Source: Sphingobacteriales bacterium
GTDB taxonomy: Bacteria; Bacteroidota; Bacteroidia; Chitinophagales; Chitinophagaceae
Reading direction: 5' to 3'
Length of the DNA: 8,529 bases
Assembly: GCA_947463665.1 (NCBI GenBank)
Contig: CANHUD010000089.1
Coordinates: forward strand, 1 to 8,529
Under the pieces are notes generated by a model that was given only the letters and a program-made list of their open reading frames with translations, did not search any database and was not told the DNA's origin. Both the position numbers and the translations under genes were made by a program. The stretch's first letter is position 1. Each line of letters begins with the position of its first letter. Positions 7,158-8,529 of this stretch are shown piece after piece.

Positions 7158-8057
7158 ATGAAACAGTACAATGTATCAATAGTAAAATGGCTGCTGTTGC
7201 TGCTCCCCGTTTTCGTGGCCTGCGAAAAAACGGAATACAGCTTCGGAGATATCACTGCACCCACCCAGCTGACACTGAACACTACGGTAGAAGGGGTAGA
7301 TGCTGCGAATCCAAACGGAAATGGTACCGGTAAAGTACAGATTACGGCTAAAGCAGACAAAGCACTGAGTTATAAAATAGACTTTGGCGATGGTACGGTT
7401 CAGATGATTACCGGTGGTTCTGTAACATACAAATATGCAACACCCGGAATCAATGAATATACCATTACGGTTAGTGCGGTAGGTACCGGCGGAGCTGTTA
7501 CCAATCTGTCGAAAAAAGTAAAAGTGTTTGTAGCATTTGAGATTCCAACGGCCATCCTTCAGAACCTGACCGGAACCGGAACAAAGGTGTGGATGTGTGA
7601 TAAAGACAGCGATGGACATTTCGGAGTAGGGCCCTCTGATGGATTTGCGCCCATCTGGTATGCGGCACCTGCTAATTCAAGAGCTGCCGATGGATTTTAT
7701 GATGATGAGATCAGTTTTAGCAAGGATGCAACCAATCAGGTTAGTATAAATGTAGATAATAAGGGAATGACGTTCATGATTGGTGCAGCTGTTAGTTTTT
7801 ATGGATATTCCGGAGCGGAGGGACAGTACCCGCTGGCTACCGGTGGTGTTCGTAAACTTGCATTCATGGATGCGACATCTGCCAGTACTCCCGCCATATC
7901 AACCAGAATCCAGTTTACAGCTCCCGGGAATGGCATTGTTTGTATTGGCCTGGGAAGCAGGACCTATGAAATTTTAGAATTAACGGCTACGAAGATGACG
8001 CTTCGTACCATTGGGGCGGATGGACTGTCCTGGTACCAAAAACTGAAAGTAAAATGA
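7158..8057 (+). CDS. PKD-domain surface lipoprotein with an unassigned C-terminal domain
   Basis: This 299-residue protein is probably a second accessory glycan-binding lipoprotein. The signal peptide ends LLLLLPVFVAC, with lipidated Cys at residue 22 followed by EKTEYSFGD, an acidic start consistent with surface export. A PKD-like domain spans about 36-127 and has YKIDFGDGTVQ (72-82) and TYKYATPG. The remaining residues (about 130-299) match no family I can name. They include VWMCDKDSDGHFG (144-156), whose DKDSDG resembles a calcium-binding loop, plus aromatic patches (IWYAAP, FYGYSG) and an ending SWYQKLKVK. The region is rich in short beta-like stretches. No catalytic signature is visible. 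It lies 14 nt after the triple-module gene and overlaps the GH16 gene by 4 nt, so its product is probably made together with both. Glycan binding is inference from position and from the shared PKD domain. Confidence 0.8.
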   Translation: MKQYNVSIVKWLLLLLPVFVACEKTEYSFGDITAPTQLTLNTTVEGVDAANPNGNGTGKVQITAKADKALSYKIDFGDGTVQMITGGSVTYKYATPGINEYTITVSAVGTGGAVTNLSKKVKVFVAFEIPTAILQNLTGTGTKVWMCDKDSDGHFGVGPSDGFAPIWYAAPANSRAADGFYDDEISFSKDATNQVSINVDNKGMTFMIGAAVSFYGYSGAEGQYPLATGGVRKLAFMDATSASTPAISTRIQFTAPGNGIVCIGLGSRTYEILELTATKMTLRTIGADGLSWYQKLKVK

Positions 8058-8529
8058 GGCATATGATGAGTTTAAAACGTACGAGGGCCATCCTGGTGAT
8101 TCCTGCTTTCTTCTTAATGCCCGCGCTGCTTGCCGGAACCATTAGTTGTAAGAAAGATGATAAGTCAACTGCTCCGGTGATTCAGGCTCCGGCAGAGCTG
8201 GTATTCAATGCAACGGTGAGTACAGATGGTTCAGGTAAGGTTGATTTTTCAGCAACAGCGCTTCGGGCGGCTACCTATGTTTTTGAATTCGGAGATGGAA
8301 CGATTCGTGAAGCGGCTTCCGGGACGATTCAATATACGTATACAACGGCAGGCACCCTCACGTACACCGTGAAGGTTACTGCAAAGAATGCTGGCGGTTT
8401 TACAACCGCCAGCAAAAATATTGACGTAACAGCAGCTGCAAAAGACTTAAAACTGGTCTGGTCAGATGAGTTCGACAGGAACGGTTTACCGGATCCGGCC
8501 AAATGGGTGTACGACATCGGTACAGGTTC
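8054..8529 (+). CDS. PKD-GH16 lipoprotein, probable endo-beta-1,3-glucanase (laminarinase), N-terminal fragment
   Basis: An open frame of 158 codons runs to the right edge without a stop. In-frame ATGs lie at 8054, 8063 and 8066. The first overlaps the previous stop as ATGA and suggests translational coupling, so I use it, although 8063 or 8066 gives an equally good signal peptide. The lipidated Cys is residue 32 (LLAGTISC) and is followed by KKDDK, a good surface-export signal. Residues about 45-127 are a PKD domain with YVFEFGDGTI (75-84). From residue 132 the text LKLVWSDEFDRNGLPDPAKW (132-151) then VYDIGTG is the start of a GH16 catalytic domain of the laminarinase-like type. The catalytic ExDxxE motif would lie beyond the window. 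GH16 enzymes cut beta-1,3 or mixed-linkage glucans, but also agar, carrageenan and others, so the substrate is a family-style judgement. Confidence 0.88.
   Translation, partial: MRHMMSLKRTRAILVIPAFFLMPALLAGTISCKKDDKSTAPVIQAPAELVFNATVSTDGSGKVDFSATALRAATYVFEFGDGTIREAASGTIQYTYTTAGTLTYTVKVTAKNAGGFTTASKNIDVTAAAKDLKLVWSDEFDRNGLPDPAKWVYDIGTG

Overview
The window reads as the regulatory and front half of a polysaccharide utilization locus (PUL) from a member of the Bacteroidota. A SusC-like TonB-dependent transporter is followed directly by a SusD-like lipoprotein, then by further surface lipoproteins and a lipid-anchored glycoside hydrolase. The divergent sensor-regulator, the near absence of purine-rich ribosome binding sites and the moderate base composition fit a free-living lineage such as Chitinophagaceae or a relative. 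That placement is inference from protein style, not a computed assignment.

Layout: positions 1-254 (minus strand) hold the N-terminus of a two-component-regulator-propeller sensor, cut by the window edge. Positions 255-478 are a divergent intergenic region with a bipartite palindrome (351-378) and three copies of an 8-bp word (333-340, 385-392, 399-406). From 479 to the right edge, five genes run on the plus strand with gaps of 18, 26 and 14 nt and finally a 4-nt overlap, which looks like one operon: SusC-like transporter, SusD-like lipoprotein, a 684-residue lipoprotein with two PKD-like domains and three tandem copies of a roughly 150-residue module, a 299-residue PKD lipoprotein, and the start of a PKD-GH16 lipoprotein cut by the right edge.

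How they fit together: the GH16 start motif and the SusC subtype point to a beta-glucan target, most likely a laminarin-like beta-1,3-glucan. In this model the surface lipoproteins hold the glucan, the GH16 enzyme cuts it, the SusC/SusD pair imports the oligosaccharides, and the divergent sensor switches the operon on. The substrate is an inference because only the first part of the GH16 domain is present.

Nothing here looks like a wholly new type of system. The parts most worth a second look are the triple-module binding protein, the unassigned C-terminal domain of the 299-residue protein, and the structured divergent promoter region.
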